Shown piece after piece: positions 33,950 to 45,081 of a stretch of 64,000 bases of DNA. A model generated the notes under the pieces. The model did not search any database, was not told the DNA's origin, and saw nothing but the letters and a program-made list of their open reading frames with translations. A program made the translations under genes and the position numbers. Every line of letters begins with the position of its first letter. Position 1 is the first letter of the stretch. The DNA is from Odontocerum albicorne (Eukaryota; Arthropoda; Insecta; Trichoptera; Odontoceridae), in NCBI GenBank assembly GCA_949825065.1, contig OX463848.1:38258663-38322662 (forward strand), read 5' to 3'.

Positions 33950-34770
33950 AACTAATTATTGTATTTGTAAGATTGAAATTAACATATTTTTAGTGTATTT
34001 GTACTCTTATTTTCTCTCTGCCTCTTCTCTCTCAACACTCTTACACTCAACTTGTATTTATTTATTTTTTAATATTTTTTATCTTTAAAAACTTGTGGGC
34101 CCAAATCCAGATGTAGAGTGCCCTTTAAAATAATCTTATTTCTGGACTACGCTATATAAATTGTCATTTTATTAAACATATTTATTTTCCTTTCCATATA
34201 TTTTGTTTTAATGCTTTAAACATGTTCATTTTATCTTGAGGAAAATAAAGTTATTACTTTTTACCCAGCAATTGGTAAAAAAATGGATTAACTATTGTCT
34301 GGTTGGATGGAAAATAAACTCACAATTTGTATTCTTTGCAATAAAATGTTCAAGCAAATATATTACAAATAAACAAATAATAGCTATAATCGTAGAAAAT
34401 GAGATTACTGATATTGAAAAATGTCACATTTTCTCGATGAATTTGAATTAAATTGAATGTCTCTTAGAATAGCGCACGGTACGACGATACAAACAAGCAA
34501 TACATATACGTATGATGCTTTGTAGACTTTCTATATAGACGGTTTGAAGGATAAAGCCTTCGCCTCTGATCGTTGAAAGATCATTAAGATACAATTTTGA
34601 TTGCGTCTCCCAGGACTCTGTAATCCTGTCTGATACTAGAAATTCAGGTTTGACCGCTGCTATGTCATCAAATTATGTTTTAATGCAATATTCAGATTCC
34701 GACTATGATTCTGGTTTAGTGGTTTAGTTATGAAACTCCTTTGAGGAGTAGATGGGTGTGTAGGAGTTAA
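33950..34770. other. No recognisable feature
   Basis: AT-rich; 34295-34385 faintly resembles a LINE-C/SINE-1 tail (GTCTGGTTGGATGGAAAATAA, then GCAATAAAATGTTCAAGCAA) but the hairpin is lost. Confidence 0.4.
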
Positions 34771-34779
34771 AAGTCCATC

Positions 34780-34880
34780 ATGGATATCTTTGGTGGTGGT
34801 GCATTTGATAAGATGTTGTATATCCAGCTGAGGGTATTCGGTTCGATTCCCAATGATACCAAAAATAAATAAAAAAGAAA
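34780..34880 (+). mobile_element. SINE-4 (tRNA-like), copy in unit A
   Basis: GGTGGTGCATTTGATAAGAT resembles an A-box region and TTCGGTTCGATTCCCAATG contains a B box. An A-rich run follows. The identical partner at 35499-35600 arose by the local tandem duplication. Confidence 0.45.
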
Positions 34881-34910
34881 ACAATCCATACAAATATTCA
34901 TTTAATCAAA

Positions 34911-35371
34911 GTCTCCACGCCATAAATTTCAAATGGTTCTATTCGCTTTATGGGGGCTTGAGTGAGTGTCCAAGTCTCCACGCCATAAATTTCAAATGGT
35001 TCTATTCGCTTTATGGTGGCTTGGGTGAGTGTCCAAGTCTCCACGCCATAAATTTCAAATGGTTCTATTCGCTTTATGGTGGCTTGGGTGAGTGTCCAAG
35101 TCTCCACGCCATAAATTTCAAATGGTTCTATTCGCTTTATGGTGGCTTGGGTGAGTGTCCAAGTCTCCACGCCATAAATTTCAAATGGTTCTATTCGCTT
35201 TATTGAGGCTTGGGTGAGTGTCCAAGTCTCCACGCCATAAATTTCAAATGGTTCTATTTGCTTTATTGTGGCTTGGGTGAGTGTCCAAGTTTCCACGCCA
35301 TAAATTTCAAATGGTTCTATTCGCTTTATAGTGGCTTGGGTGAGTATCCAAGTCTCCACGCCATAAATTTT
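34911..35371 (-). repeat. 63-bp minisatellite made of reverse-transcriptase codons
   Basis: Unit starts at 34911, 34974, 35037, 35100, 35163, 35226 and 35289, with a partial one at 35352: seven full units, exact 63-bp period. In the minus frame each unit reads 'YGVETWTLTQATIKRIEPFE', which matches the C-terminal 'YG.ETWTL' block of RTE-type LINE proteins. Because 63 is divisible by three the frame stays open for 174 codons. No evidence suggests expression. Confidence 0.92.
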
Positions 35372-35699
35372 GTGGTACATGAGAAAAATCTTGCTGTACA
35401 TGAGATTATATTTAGATTTCACGAATTGATAAAAAATACATAAATTTCATAATGCATTTATATATAATTATTTAATTATTGCAAATTTGCTTGGTATGGA
35501 TATCTTTGGTGGTGGTGCATTTGATAAGATGTTGTATATCCAGCTGAGGGTATTCGGTTCGATTCCCAATGATACCAAAAATAAATAAAAAAGAGAACAA
35601 TCCATGCAAATATTCATTTATTCTGTCTGTAGCATTTATTCTGCCTGTAACATATACATTTATTCTGCCTGTAACAATCCACTTATTTATTTTTTCTAG

Positions 35700-36125
35700 C
35701 GGCACTTTTTCTTAACATTTCCCTCCATCTTAGAGGTTGGCAATCATCATGGCAGTTTTTACTTTGTCTGCAGCTGCTCTGAACAATGTTTCCGTAGTAC
35801 AATGGAACAATTCTTTTAAGCTCTTCTACCAGTAGTTTTATATTATTCATACACTTCGTTTTCCTTGTATCTTCCCCTGCAATATGATTTGGATGATATC
35901 ATATTTGTTTACTTTCATGACATGTCTGAAGTATTCTAATATTTCTCTCTTAATAAAAATGAGCACTTCTTTTTCTTTTCCCTTGCGTCTGAGAACCCCA
36001 TCGTTGCGCACTTTGTCAACACAGAAAGTCTTTAACATTCTCCTCTAGCATCACATTTCAAACGGTTCTATTCGCTTTGTGATGGCTTGGGTGAGTGTCT
36101 AAGTCCCCACGCCATAAAATTTGTG
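35700..36125 (-). pseudogene. LINE-G C-terminal fragment, source-like copy
   Basis: Minus strand, from 36125 downwards: a single 'TLTQAITKRIEPFEM' unit with nearby stops, then the open frame 'CVDKVRNDGVLRRKGKEK', 'EILEYFRHVMKVNKYDI' and 'LQGKIQGKRSVGRRR'. This is a typical RTE-like C-terminus. It shows the context from which the 63-bp array of unit A expanded. Confidence 0.78.
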
Positions 36126-36249
36126 GTACATGAGAAAAATCTTGCGGTACATGAGATATATTAAGATTTCATGAATTGATTAAAAAAACCATAAATTTCA
36201 TAATGCGCTTATATAGAATTATTTAATTATTGCAAATTTGCTTGATAAA

Positions 36250-37220
36250 ATAAATTCGCTTAGCAAATAAATTGCGTAAAATATTTATCTTGTCACACGC
36301 TCTAGTGGACAACACACGCTTTTACAAAAATAACCGTGTTTAGTTAAAAAGTAACAGGTTCATTTCCGAGATGATAAAAGTGAAATTTTCAATTTAATTT
36401 ATCCGATGATTTATTACCCCAGTTAACTGTTCACGCCGCTAGACTCTGCTTTGCCAAGTGGGAACAAAGAGAGATTAATTATAATATTTATGTGCTTTAT
36501 AACGTCAGACAGTTGATGGTTGCTGAAAAGTATCTCCATATATTTGAATTGATTAATGAATTTCGCGAAGCGCTTTGATCAATTAATTCAACTGTATGCT
36601 TAGACATTCGTATTGCAATGTACTCTTAATTATCTGAGAGTGAATAATCTGATATAATAATTTTCACTGCACACCGACAGAGGAAACATCATCTCGACTG
36701 ATTTTACTCTCCTATGAAAGATCGTGTGTATTCCAAACTCGGTATTTCTTTATTTACGCATGTTTTTAACATTCGTATACAGTTTACTTATCAAACCCAA
36801 TGGACAAATAGCGCAATAATTACCACATTCTTTTTTGGTACCTTTTATTAGAGGGCTATCTCTATCATTGAGGTGTGTATCTTGAGTCTCAGTTCCTATT
36901 GGAGATAAACCATATCCATCCATTAACCTCTTCAGGCATAAATTAATTCTAAGGTTTAAAAAAAAGAGTGCATTATTAACACTAAATGCAATGCAATGTC
37001 ATATTAGTTTAGGTAGATGGTGTCTAAAACTTTCAAGATCCTACACTTCATTTGTTATTATTGGGGACAGAAATATAGCACAAATTTGTTTGTAAATTAC
37101 ATATGCACTCTGTGTCCATTATAATGGACGTCATGTCTGAAGAGATTTTAAGCTACCACTAAATATACTTATACAAGTAATGATAAGATCTCAAAGTGAA
37201 ATTCAAACAGGAAGTACAAT
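36250..37220. other. No recognisable gene; one imperfect palindrome
   Basis: Around 36543-36592 TTGAATTGATTAATG is mirrored by CAATTAATTCAA across a GCGCTT-type centre. Otherwise featureless. Confidence 0.4.
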
Positions 37221-37225
37221 AAAAT

Positions 37226-37633
37226 AATGTATCTTTATTCACAAACTAAGTAAAGTTCTTTTGCTAAGTAAATACCTCTGCGAGACACTCTATAAAATAA
37301 GTGTTCAGTAAAGAAAAATGTCTATTTGACTCTGTGATATCAACATTAATTTTAACAATTTTAAAAAACAACATTATTTTATAAAATACAGAAGACTTCT
37401 GTATTTTAAAATTAATATTGTTTGTTAAAATTAATGCTGATATTGTTTAATGCTGAATTAATGTTGTTTTAAAATTAATGCTGAATTAATGTTGTTTGTT
37501 AAAATTGTTAAAAATAATCACAGAGACAAACAGACATTTTTCTTTAATAAACACTTATTTTATAGAGTGTCTCGCAGAGCTTTTTAATTATCAAAAGCAC
37601 TTTACTTGGTTTATTAATGAAGATACATTTTTT
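37226..37633. mobile_element. Fold-back element with about 135-bp arms
   Basis: Arms 37226-37362 and 37501-37633 are inverted and roughly 85% alike; both contain CTCTGCGAGACACTCTATAA (or complement). A perfect inner palindrome, arms AAAATACAGAAG and CTTCTGTATTTT, sits at 37382-37408, and part of it recurs just outside the right arm. No coding capacity; superfamily unknown. Confidence 0.75.
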
Positions 37634-38465
37634 CAGAAGACTTCTGTATTTTAAAATTAATGTTGTTTTTGGATATATCGATTTTCTATTTGGTTGATTT
37701 TTTCAAGTTTATGTTTTTAATTTTCACATAAAATAATTATATTTTGTTTGAAGTCGTAAAAGTCACTGTCGATAAATTTCTAGTCTTAGCCTTGCAAATT
37801 ATTTGTTACAAAACCGATTTAAAACTTATAATAAGACACCATTAAAAAAATATCGAAGAAACTTGTCTAATTTTGTGAGTTGGCATTGAACACTACTATG
37901 AAGTTGTTTTCAGGTTTCAATACTTCTAGTCGACAGAATTAATGGAGTCAACGAGGAAAAAGATCGTATATCTCCATCAGGACACAGGATGCAGATTCAC
38001 AGCGGGAACAGCATCCTTGGATGATATCAATGGGACTACACTGTAGCAGATTCTTGCAGAAATTTACTCTTATTGAGATAATACGAGTATGTATATTTTC
38101 ATCTCGACGGGGAATCTAGTTTCGAGCTGGTGGTGTGATTGAGTGGAATAGATTACTGTTTATGCTAATCTGGAGCATTGATCTTGTAGCATTAAATATA
38201 ATGCTGTTTTAAAACGATTGATTCATTGCAGTGGTGATGAAAGCTAGACTCATTGTATATACATACTGCACAGCAACAGTACAGAGACTATTAAATAGTC
38301 GCTCAATGTCCGAAAGTTCTGGCGTGACTCAAATGTGTGTTGGTGACAGCTGGGCGAAGGGATTCCTTTGTCATTTTTAACTCGCAGAACTTGGGTTAGT
38401 TTAAAAACGGCACGAAGATTCAAACCAGGTTGTACTAAGGTTACACATTGTTGATAATTAGATCT

Positions 38466-38915
38466 GGAGTATAAATAAATAAATAAATAAATAAGTAATA
38501 GGTTTATTGATAGCAACATAGTATGTACAGATTATATTTAAATAACACTTCTAAAACACATAAATTGCAGATAATACATTAAATACAGAAGCTATCAAAA
38601 GGTCTGGGCTCATCTAATAGCATCCCCTCGGTCAAGATACACCCCACCAATATACGGCGAACCCAGCCACGGGAACACCAGATGTTTTTCAGCCCACACC
38701 CTTGAACACGTAGAACAAGAATATATAAAAAAAATAAACACAGAAAATAAATAGATGACAAAAAAAATACATTCAACAGAGAAGACACTAAAAGGTCCGG
38801 GCTCATCCCACAAAAATTCCCCCGGCCGAGATACACCCCACCAATGTAGGGCGAGTCCGACTGCAAGGGCATCAGGGGGCTTCCATTCCACACCCCCGCA
38901 TATCTAGATTAAAGA
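38466..38915 (-). mobile_element. LINE-H 3' region with internal tandem duplication
   Basis: Starts on the plus strand with an AATAAATAAATAAATAAG run, as expected for a minus LINE tail. A segment of about 200 bp starting GGTCTGGGCTCATC and including GATACACCCCACCAAT occurs at 38602 and again at 38795. Related pieces lie at 49970-50100 and 51575-51765. No ORF with recognisable domains, so the LINE label is inferred from the tail. Confidence 0.5.
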
Positions 38916-39099
38916 ATAAATAGAAAAAAAAGAAAAAAAACAAAAACGTATGGCAGAAAACAAAATAAAAAGTAAACCCACATATACCACCTCAGGTTAA
39001 CTGTCAGCCAATTTAAGGACACCTTACTCCTCCATCTGACGAAAAGAACGAGTATGGAACTTTTGTTCAATTCAAAGGATTTTTTATATAAAGCCGCTT

Positions 39100-39285
39100 A
39101 GATAACAAACTCTCTTCAAGGGCGCTGTTTCTCTCTTCCAGTCAACCAGAAAGATGTTTATGAGGCCTTACTTCATTACGAGACTGAAAACTTAAACAAA
39201 AAAATCTGGGTTCCAGCGGGAATCGAATCCGCAACCTCCGAATCGGAAGACAGGTGTCTTACCAACTAGGCCACGTAGGCCGCAG
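39100..39285 (-). mobile_element. SINE-1 copy
   Basis: Minus orientation, with CTGGGTTCCAGCGGGAATCG, complement of the B box (CGAATCCGCAACC), and complement of the A-box head (CTTACCAACTAGGCCACG). The tail part near 39125-39180 lost its hairpin. Confidence 0.75.
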
Positions 39286-39985
39286 AGTATCCCGTACAAT
39301 ATTAAAGTGAATAATTATTTTTCTTTATTTGTGTAACGGACGGGAATGCAGAAACGGAATATTTCGAAACCATGTTTAACAAAACAATTTAAATCGATTG
39401 AGCGCGAATGCTTTATTAAAACCGCCAAAAGAATATAAGAACAAAAGGGTGAAATACACTGCATTTGTCATTTCTCTCTCAATTTCCCGATGAATGCAAC
39501 AATAAGCAGTTATAATTGTCTATAACCGTAGTTAATCGTCCCAGTGGAATGTCATTCTCCTTGGCACTGAATGCCTTGCAAACCATGATCTTGATACCAA
39601 ATAAACTAGTCAAGATTTCTCGAACCTCATGTAACTAATTAAATTAGAAATGACACCAGCGGACCATGAAGGTTGAGAGACACTTTTATAAAATCTATTC
39701 TATTGTAATTATGACATACTTTGAATATCGGCGCTGTGATATGACAATCAGCATTCGTGATAATTGAACGGGCGTCCCAGGTGAGATTCTTTGAGCAGCC
39801 ACCCCTAGCATAGTTTTAACTCGAACACTTTATTTTATTGTTATTTTTCATATTAGCTACTTGACTTAAGTTCTGAAGATGCTACAAAAATAGTCTACTG
39901 ATAAAATTTACCAAAACGAAAGACTACGGCAGATGGAGCCGATTACTAAAAAATCTACACTACATCTAAAGCCGATTGCGTGACT

Positions 39986-41075
39986 ATTTATTTATTTCAC
40001 ATTGAATTGTAAAACAATCTAGTGGAATTATTGCTAGGGGGCCATCTTTTCCCACCAACTAGACAAATGTAAACAAAAGAAATTATATGATCATAAAAAT
40101 TGTAAAAACAAAAAATCCTTGAACAATATGTACTCGTAGTACATTATAAAAATAAATGTAAAATGTCATCAATCAAAGAAAGAAGAAAAGGGATAGTTTA
40201 AAGGAATGGAAAATCGAGAATAAAACACGTTATATTACTAACTTAAAATTAAGAGTAGGATGAAGTTTTTCAGAATATTTTAACGCGTGTTTTGGATAAG
40301 GGTGTTGATGTGTCGAAAAAGTTGCAAAAAAAAGCGAATCAGGAAAAAAAGGACGCTTGGTGTTGACTTTTTCCATATACGAGAAGTATTGCGGACAGAA
40401 TTGCCAAAACCATAAACTAGCGTTCCGTTTGAAACTTTGTTGTAGGCCAGCGGTATCTGGCGCGTATCCACTTATGGAGAAGTTGAATACGAACAAGCCT
40501 AGAAGATGAACACTCTAACGTTTTCGAAACGTCGGTATCATATAATTTAAACCACGCGGTAAAACACTTTGAAAATCCCTATCCAACTAATACTAAGAAC
40601 CACAAAAGCCTCAAAACATGTTTGAAGCTAAAAGTTTTTTTAGTCGCTTTCTAAAAAAATGCTAATGATGAAGCGAGTTTTATATTAGTTTGTAACAGGT
40701 TCCAGAGTCTCACGGCATGAATAGTAAAGAACGACGTAAAAAAAGAATAGCGGGGAACTAGGTTTCAAATAAGCAATCTCTGTTTGAGTACAGCGCAAGC
40801 ACATCGAAAAGACGCGGAATGTCCCCGGCGAAATAAGAGGGAGGTGTCGGGACAATTAAGGATATTATATAAAAGTGACAACATGTGAATGTTTCGTCTA
40901 TTTCTCACGTTTAAACAGTTCGGTTCCCTCCAATACGAAGTGACATGATCGTACTTTCTCAGGTCAAAAATCAATATCAGGCAAACATTTTGAAGACGCT
41001 GTAATTTGTCCAACTGTTTGCCAATGAGGATTGTTTGAGACTTTGTCGGATTAATGAGTAAATCATGTTCCCTAG
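39986..41075 (-). mobile_element. LINE-C 3' end interrupted by another element
   Basis: The tail TATTTATTTATTTCAC at 39986 begins a minus copy. The UTR stops near 40240 and resumes near 40625. Coding parts include 'LDKLQRLQNVCL', 'NCLNVRNRRNIHMLSLLY' (40765-41013) and, farther upstream, 'DLLINPTKSQTILIG', a block near the end of the reverse-transcriptase domain. Residues between it and 'KQLDKLQ' are missing, so this copy also has an internal deletion. Confidence 0.8.
40245..40620 (+). mobile_element. Insertion in LINE-C; possibly a PLE-like end
   Basis: Absent from the other LINE-C copies at this UTR position. Near its right part it reads GAAGATGAACACTC, then CGAAACGTCGGTATC, the spacing expected for a degenerate hammerhead core (CUGANGA, stem, GAAAC) as found in Penelope-like ends. 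No domain is recognisable upstream. Confidence 0.4.
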
Positions 41076-41079
41076 TCCG

Positions 41080-42600
41080 TTCGGACTATCACATATAAGA
41101 AGATAGAAGGTTTTGTGCTTAATCTAATAGCTGCAGCCACTTCCTTGCTATCGGTATAGTCAACTTGTATAAAATTTATAGTATATTTTTAATATGTCCA
41201 TAATAGTCAGATCGAGTCCCGAATTGAAGCCCCCTGGATGAGAGTCTGCTCTCTAAACGGCACTTATATAATTTGCGTTTTTATTATTATTTCAAACTTA
41301 TTAGTATTTATTACCTAGTTCACGAAAATATTTTACAAAACAAATGTTCATAACCTAGGAAACAACCTGTTAATAATTGAGCAATAAAGTTAACCGTCAG
41401 GACAAATGTAGTTCAAGTGAATTTAAGACAATTGTTAACTTGCTAACGACAGTTGTGCCTTAATTCATCTATCATAGGATGCGACAATATGATAACTCCA
41501 TGTCTGCTTCTGTGGATATTTTAATGTAAATGTTGTTGAGTTCAGGAGGGCACATCTTCGGCGGTTCCTCAATTTTATGTCTTGAAAGGTTTTTCTGTTT
41601 TAATAATTTTTGTAATTTAATTAAGGATGTCATATGAACGATGTGAAGAGACAGATTTGAGAAAAATATCTTTATCAATGCTGAGAAATTTAAAAGAGAC
41701 AGTTGAAAAGAAAACTTAATTAATTCAAAAAATATGTTCAACTTCGTATAATTTTTTTATTGACTTAGAAATAAAATTTTGTAGAACTATTTAAACGTTT
41801 AATTAATTTATTATAGTTTATTTTTGCTTGATTTATTCATACAAATGGTCCATCAGCAAATTCTCTGAAAAATAAAAAAAATAACTTTATATAACTTGGA
41901 GAAGGGAATTTTGTTACACATTCCATAAGGAACCTATGATCTCTGTGGGCTAGGTGATATAAATATATATAAGTCGGGTGTAAGGATAAAAAAGTTGAGT
42001 CTTAGCATAGAAATATGGCACTTGCCCGCATCTGCACACTCTTATGTTAGAAAAACTTATTTTATGAGAAAACTACAAAAAAAAATCAAAGAATGACGAA
42101 CTGCAATGAAACCTTTGTCGTTCTTTCAATATGTGCTAGTAATACATTCGACTTTTGGTTTAGTGTAACAGAGTTACATTTGCAGAAAAAACCTAGGCTT
42201 TAGCTAAGGGAGGCAAAAAATTCGTAAATATATGGTAAAAATATGTACAAAGACGATTTAAATTAATGCTTTATGGATGAATGCGCTCACTTCAATTCAC
42301 ATTTAAAATAACCTCTACTATTCAATGCTTAGCAAACTGATAATTCACAAAAAATATTAACGTTTATCAAAATATTAACATTCTTTTATTTATACACAAC
42401 ATTAACAAATTGTTTCGTGGAACGAAGTTATTCTTTATTATAGAAGTATTAAAAACATACTTAAAATCCACGCTGAAATAAAACAAATTAAACACTTTAA
42501 ACATTTCATCAACAGAATTAGATATAGTGAATATAAATTTCCATGACATCAAACTCGTAGACGCATTTGTGGAGAAGAAAGTTAGAAGTACGAGTATACA
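41080..42600. other. No recognisable feature
   Basis: AT-rich; ORFs of 85-89 codons on the minus strand have no motif and biased composition. Confidence 0.45.
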
Positions 42601-42904
42601 GAAGTGATTTGATGTGTGGCGCAAAATACATTATCATCCAAGTTCTTGAAATGGAACGGAAAGGGTAAGCATTTTTTTCATTACGAATTGGGGGAAAGAG
42701 CGAGGTGCGCTAGTTGCAACCTGTTTAGGGGCGCCGTATTCATAAAAAAAGGCACCGGTCATGATGTGTTTAGTGTTCATCAATATTATATATTCATTAA
42801 TTTTAACAGTAAATTAAATCTTTCCTTCATTTTTATTTCAACATTTAAAAAACTTTTCGTTTTAATCTTGCAGATGCATGTAAAATGTTTTATGTATGCT
42901 TTGA

Positions 42905-43290
42905 TTGTATACACATACATATCTTCACACCGTGTCCCTTGTGGGGTAGACAAAGAGAACATACCTCCATTTTTTTCTATCCAAGGAAACAATTTTCGCC
43001 TCATCCACTTTCACATATCTTGTCATACATAATATTCCATTATTTATACTTCTCACTTTACTTTCTTTCAAAATCTGGTCCACTTGGTCCAGCCACGTTT
43101 TCTTTGGTATTTTTCCTTAGTGAACGTATCTCCACATCGTTACTCTTACTCTTACCATTCTAAATCCAAGTATCGTTTCTATAAATCAAAGTGGGCACTA
43201 ATACACTATTATGTATTGTCATTTTTCCTACTGCTGATATTGCGCGATTGTTGTATATAATATTAAGTGTTCCGTTGACCTTGTTCCCTG
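42905..43290 (-). mobile_element. LINE-A 3' end, decayed
   Basis: Complement of ACACCGTGTCCCTTGTGGGG gives the terminal codons; CGCCTCATCCACTTTCACAT and CTTGGTCCAGCCACG give the preceding block. No open frame remains. Confidence 0.55.
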
Positions 43291-43426
43291 CGTTTCAATG
43301 TATGATTATTTTTGTTTATATATTGAATATTTACATGTTAAATGATTTTTTCTCTTAAAATGTAATTTACTTTTCTTGCTTAAATTTGTAATTTTTGTAA
43401 AAGATATATTGTACATACGTACAGTA

Positions 43427-43505
43427 CCTGGCGGTAAGTAATACACATCGGGCTTAAGAAAGAGACTGTCGCATTGTAGAGCGTCGTCTCTGTCGCACTG
43501 ACTGT
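43427..43505 (+). mobile_element. Solo end of the 4477-4643 MITE family
   Basis: CAGTACCTGGCGGTAAGTAA and GTAGAGCGTCGTCTCTGTCG match the terminal repeat of the MITE, with an extra internal block (GGGCTTAAGAAAGAGACTGT). No opposing end is adjacent. A second copy in the same orientation is at 43995-44072. Confidence 0.7.
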
Positions 43506-43699
43506 TAGCGCCTTAATTAAAGAGGCCTTAAGTGAAATCCTGACTGGAACCCTTAAAAATCTGGATTCTAATGAGAAATATAAAATAAAAGCATACTTGA
43601 ATAATAATAAAAGGAAAATCTATATAGTGCATCTGTATATGCTCAGAAAATACATTTGGTAAGCAAATTTCAACATATTTAAATAAAAAGCTTTATATA

Positions 43700-43985
43700 A
43701 CGAGCACTCTGAGATGGTTTAGGCATGTGTAACGGATGAATGAAGAAATACTAACAAAACAAATATGTTATACAAAGGTGAAAGTAAGGCGTGAGAGAGG
43801 AAGACCATGAACAATATGGTTGAATCATGTGAATACAATTTTGTGAGAAGCACATGTAAAAAGTCAGAGAAGAAAGATTTGTATAAGAAAGTGTATGAAT
43901 GTAGTTGAGGCGAAATATGTGTGTCGCGATAGGAAATCTGACGTTCTCTCCACTATGCATACTCCGACAGGAAAACGACGTGATT
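43700..43985 (+). mobile_element. LINE-A 3' end in left arm of palindrome
   Basis: 'TLRWFRHV' and 'RMNEEILTKQICYTKV' on the plus strand, then terminal codons up to CCGACAGGAAAACGACGTG. Its mirror copy is 44081-44305. Stops interrupt the frame. Confidence 0.7.
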
Positions 43986-43994
43986 GTGTATATA

Positions 43995-44072
43995 GTACCC
44001 GGTGGTAAGTAATACACGTCGGGCTTAAGAAAGAGACTGTCGCTTTGTAGAGCGTCGTCTCTGTCGCACTGA
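43995..44072 (+). mobile_element. Second solo MITE end, in the palindrome spacer
   Basis: AGTACCCGGTGGTAAGTAAT and GTAGAGCGTCGTCTCTGTCG, same orientation as 43427-43505. It directly abuts the right arm. Confidence 0.7.
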
Positions 44073-44080
44073 CAGCGCAT

Positions 44081-44305
44081 CGCCTCAACTACATTCATAC
44101 ACTTTCTTATACAAATCTTTCTTCTCTGACTTTTTACATGTGCTTCTCACAAAATTGTATTTACATGATTCAACCATATTTTTCATGGTCTTCCTCTCTC
44201 ACGCCTTACTTTCACCTTTGTATAACATATTTGTTTTGTTAGTATTTCTTCATTCATCCGTTACACATGCCTAAACCATCTCAGAGTGCTCGTTATATAA
44301 AGCTT
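44081..44305 (-). mobile_element. LINE-A 3' end in right arm of palindrome
   Basis: Mirror of 43700-43912; the complement encodes the same 'RWF.HV' and 'NEEILTKQ' blocks. The terminal codons are missing on this side. Confidence 0.7.
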
Positions 44306-44439
44306 TTTATTTAAATATGTTGAAATTTTCTGCGGTTTGTTTACCAAATGTGTTTTCTGAGCATATACAGATGCACCATATAAATTTTCCTTTTATCATT
44401 ATTCAAGTATGCTTTTATTTTACATTTCTCATTGGAATT

Positions 44440-44575
44440 CAGATTTTTAAGGCTTCCAGTCAGGATTTCACTTAAGGCCTCTTTAATTTATTTCTCGTTG
44501 GTTGGAAGAAATTACTACATGACAATCAACTAACACTGAATATACTGTACACAACAAAAGTGATATATGTATGTA
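44440..44575 (+). mobile_element. SINE-1 3' half
   Basis: CCAGTCAGGATTTCACTTAA, CTCGTTGGTTGGAAGAAATT, a degraded hairpin (ACTACATGACAAT) and TATACTGTACACAACAAAAG. The palindrome ends inside this SINE at 44488. Confidence 0.6.
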
Positions 44576-45081
44576 CGTATATTTACTTATAGTTGTATAA
44601 TGCTAAATAACACTCTTGATAGGCGAACGTTAAAAAAAACAATAAAAAAGGCGGAAAGAAAATGAAAAAAAGTTTAATATTGTATAATAAAATTTCTTAT
44701 ATCAATTATATTGCTATCAATATGTATGAACATTCTTAATTATTTCTAGTCACTAATGTTTATTGTAAAAATACGAACAAATAAAATTTATGAAAATTTC
44801 TGACTTGTAACACTCTTAGATTAAGCTTGCGATATAATTTGTAAAATCACACGCCTTTTACCGCCATCTATCGTTTCACTATAAAAGTAAAAAAGGAGTC
44901 ACGATAAAACAAGTTCATATTTTTCCAAGATCACTAGCAACTCGCTAACAAATTATCTTCGCTTACATTTAAATTATTGATAATTTAATTAATGTATCGA
45001 TCAGTTGTTTTCATACTTCATATGAATATCTTTAACAAACCCTAGGGGGCCTATCACCATGCATTATTATTTGATCGTAAG

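Larger units (their letters stand above)
34776..36245. repeat. Tandem duplication of a SINE-4 plus LINE-G locus
   Basis: Unit A is 34776-35496 and unit B about 35497-36245. Both begin GGATATCTTTGGTGGTGGTG, hold the tRNA-like block and the same A-rich tail, and end TTTAATTATTGCAAATTTGC. Unit A lacks the LINE-G segment equal to about 35634-36050 but has an expanded 63-bp array; unit B has one 63-bp segment. Confidence 0.88.
43515..44488. repeat. Large palindrome, arms about 400 bp, spacer 168 bp
   Basis: Left arm 43515-43912 and right arm 44081-44488 are inverted copies of the same LINE-A plus SINE-1 segment with few differences, including a ten-base indel near 43672/44330. The spacer holds the end of LINE-A and a solo MITE end. 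High arm similarity implies a fairly young inversion-duplication. Confidence 0.9.

Noticed and set aside
34853..35206. 117-codon plus-strand frame and 174-codon minus-strand frame with 21-residue repeats
   Set aside because: Produced by the 63-bp tandem array, whose period is a multiple of three. The minus frame reflects old LINE-G codons, not a current gene.
38579..38893. Minus-strand frames of 93-104 codons
   Set aside because: They cover a duplicated LINE-H UTR segment with low-complexity hydrophobic stretches; no domain.
42602..42665. Possible short exon ending at a GTAAGC donor
   Set aside because: Open frame of only about 21 codons, weak acceptor, no conservation evidence. Kept out for lack of support.
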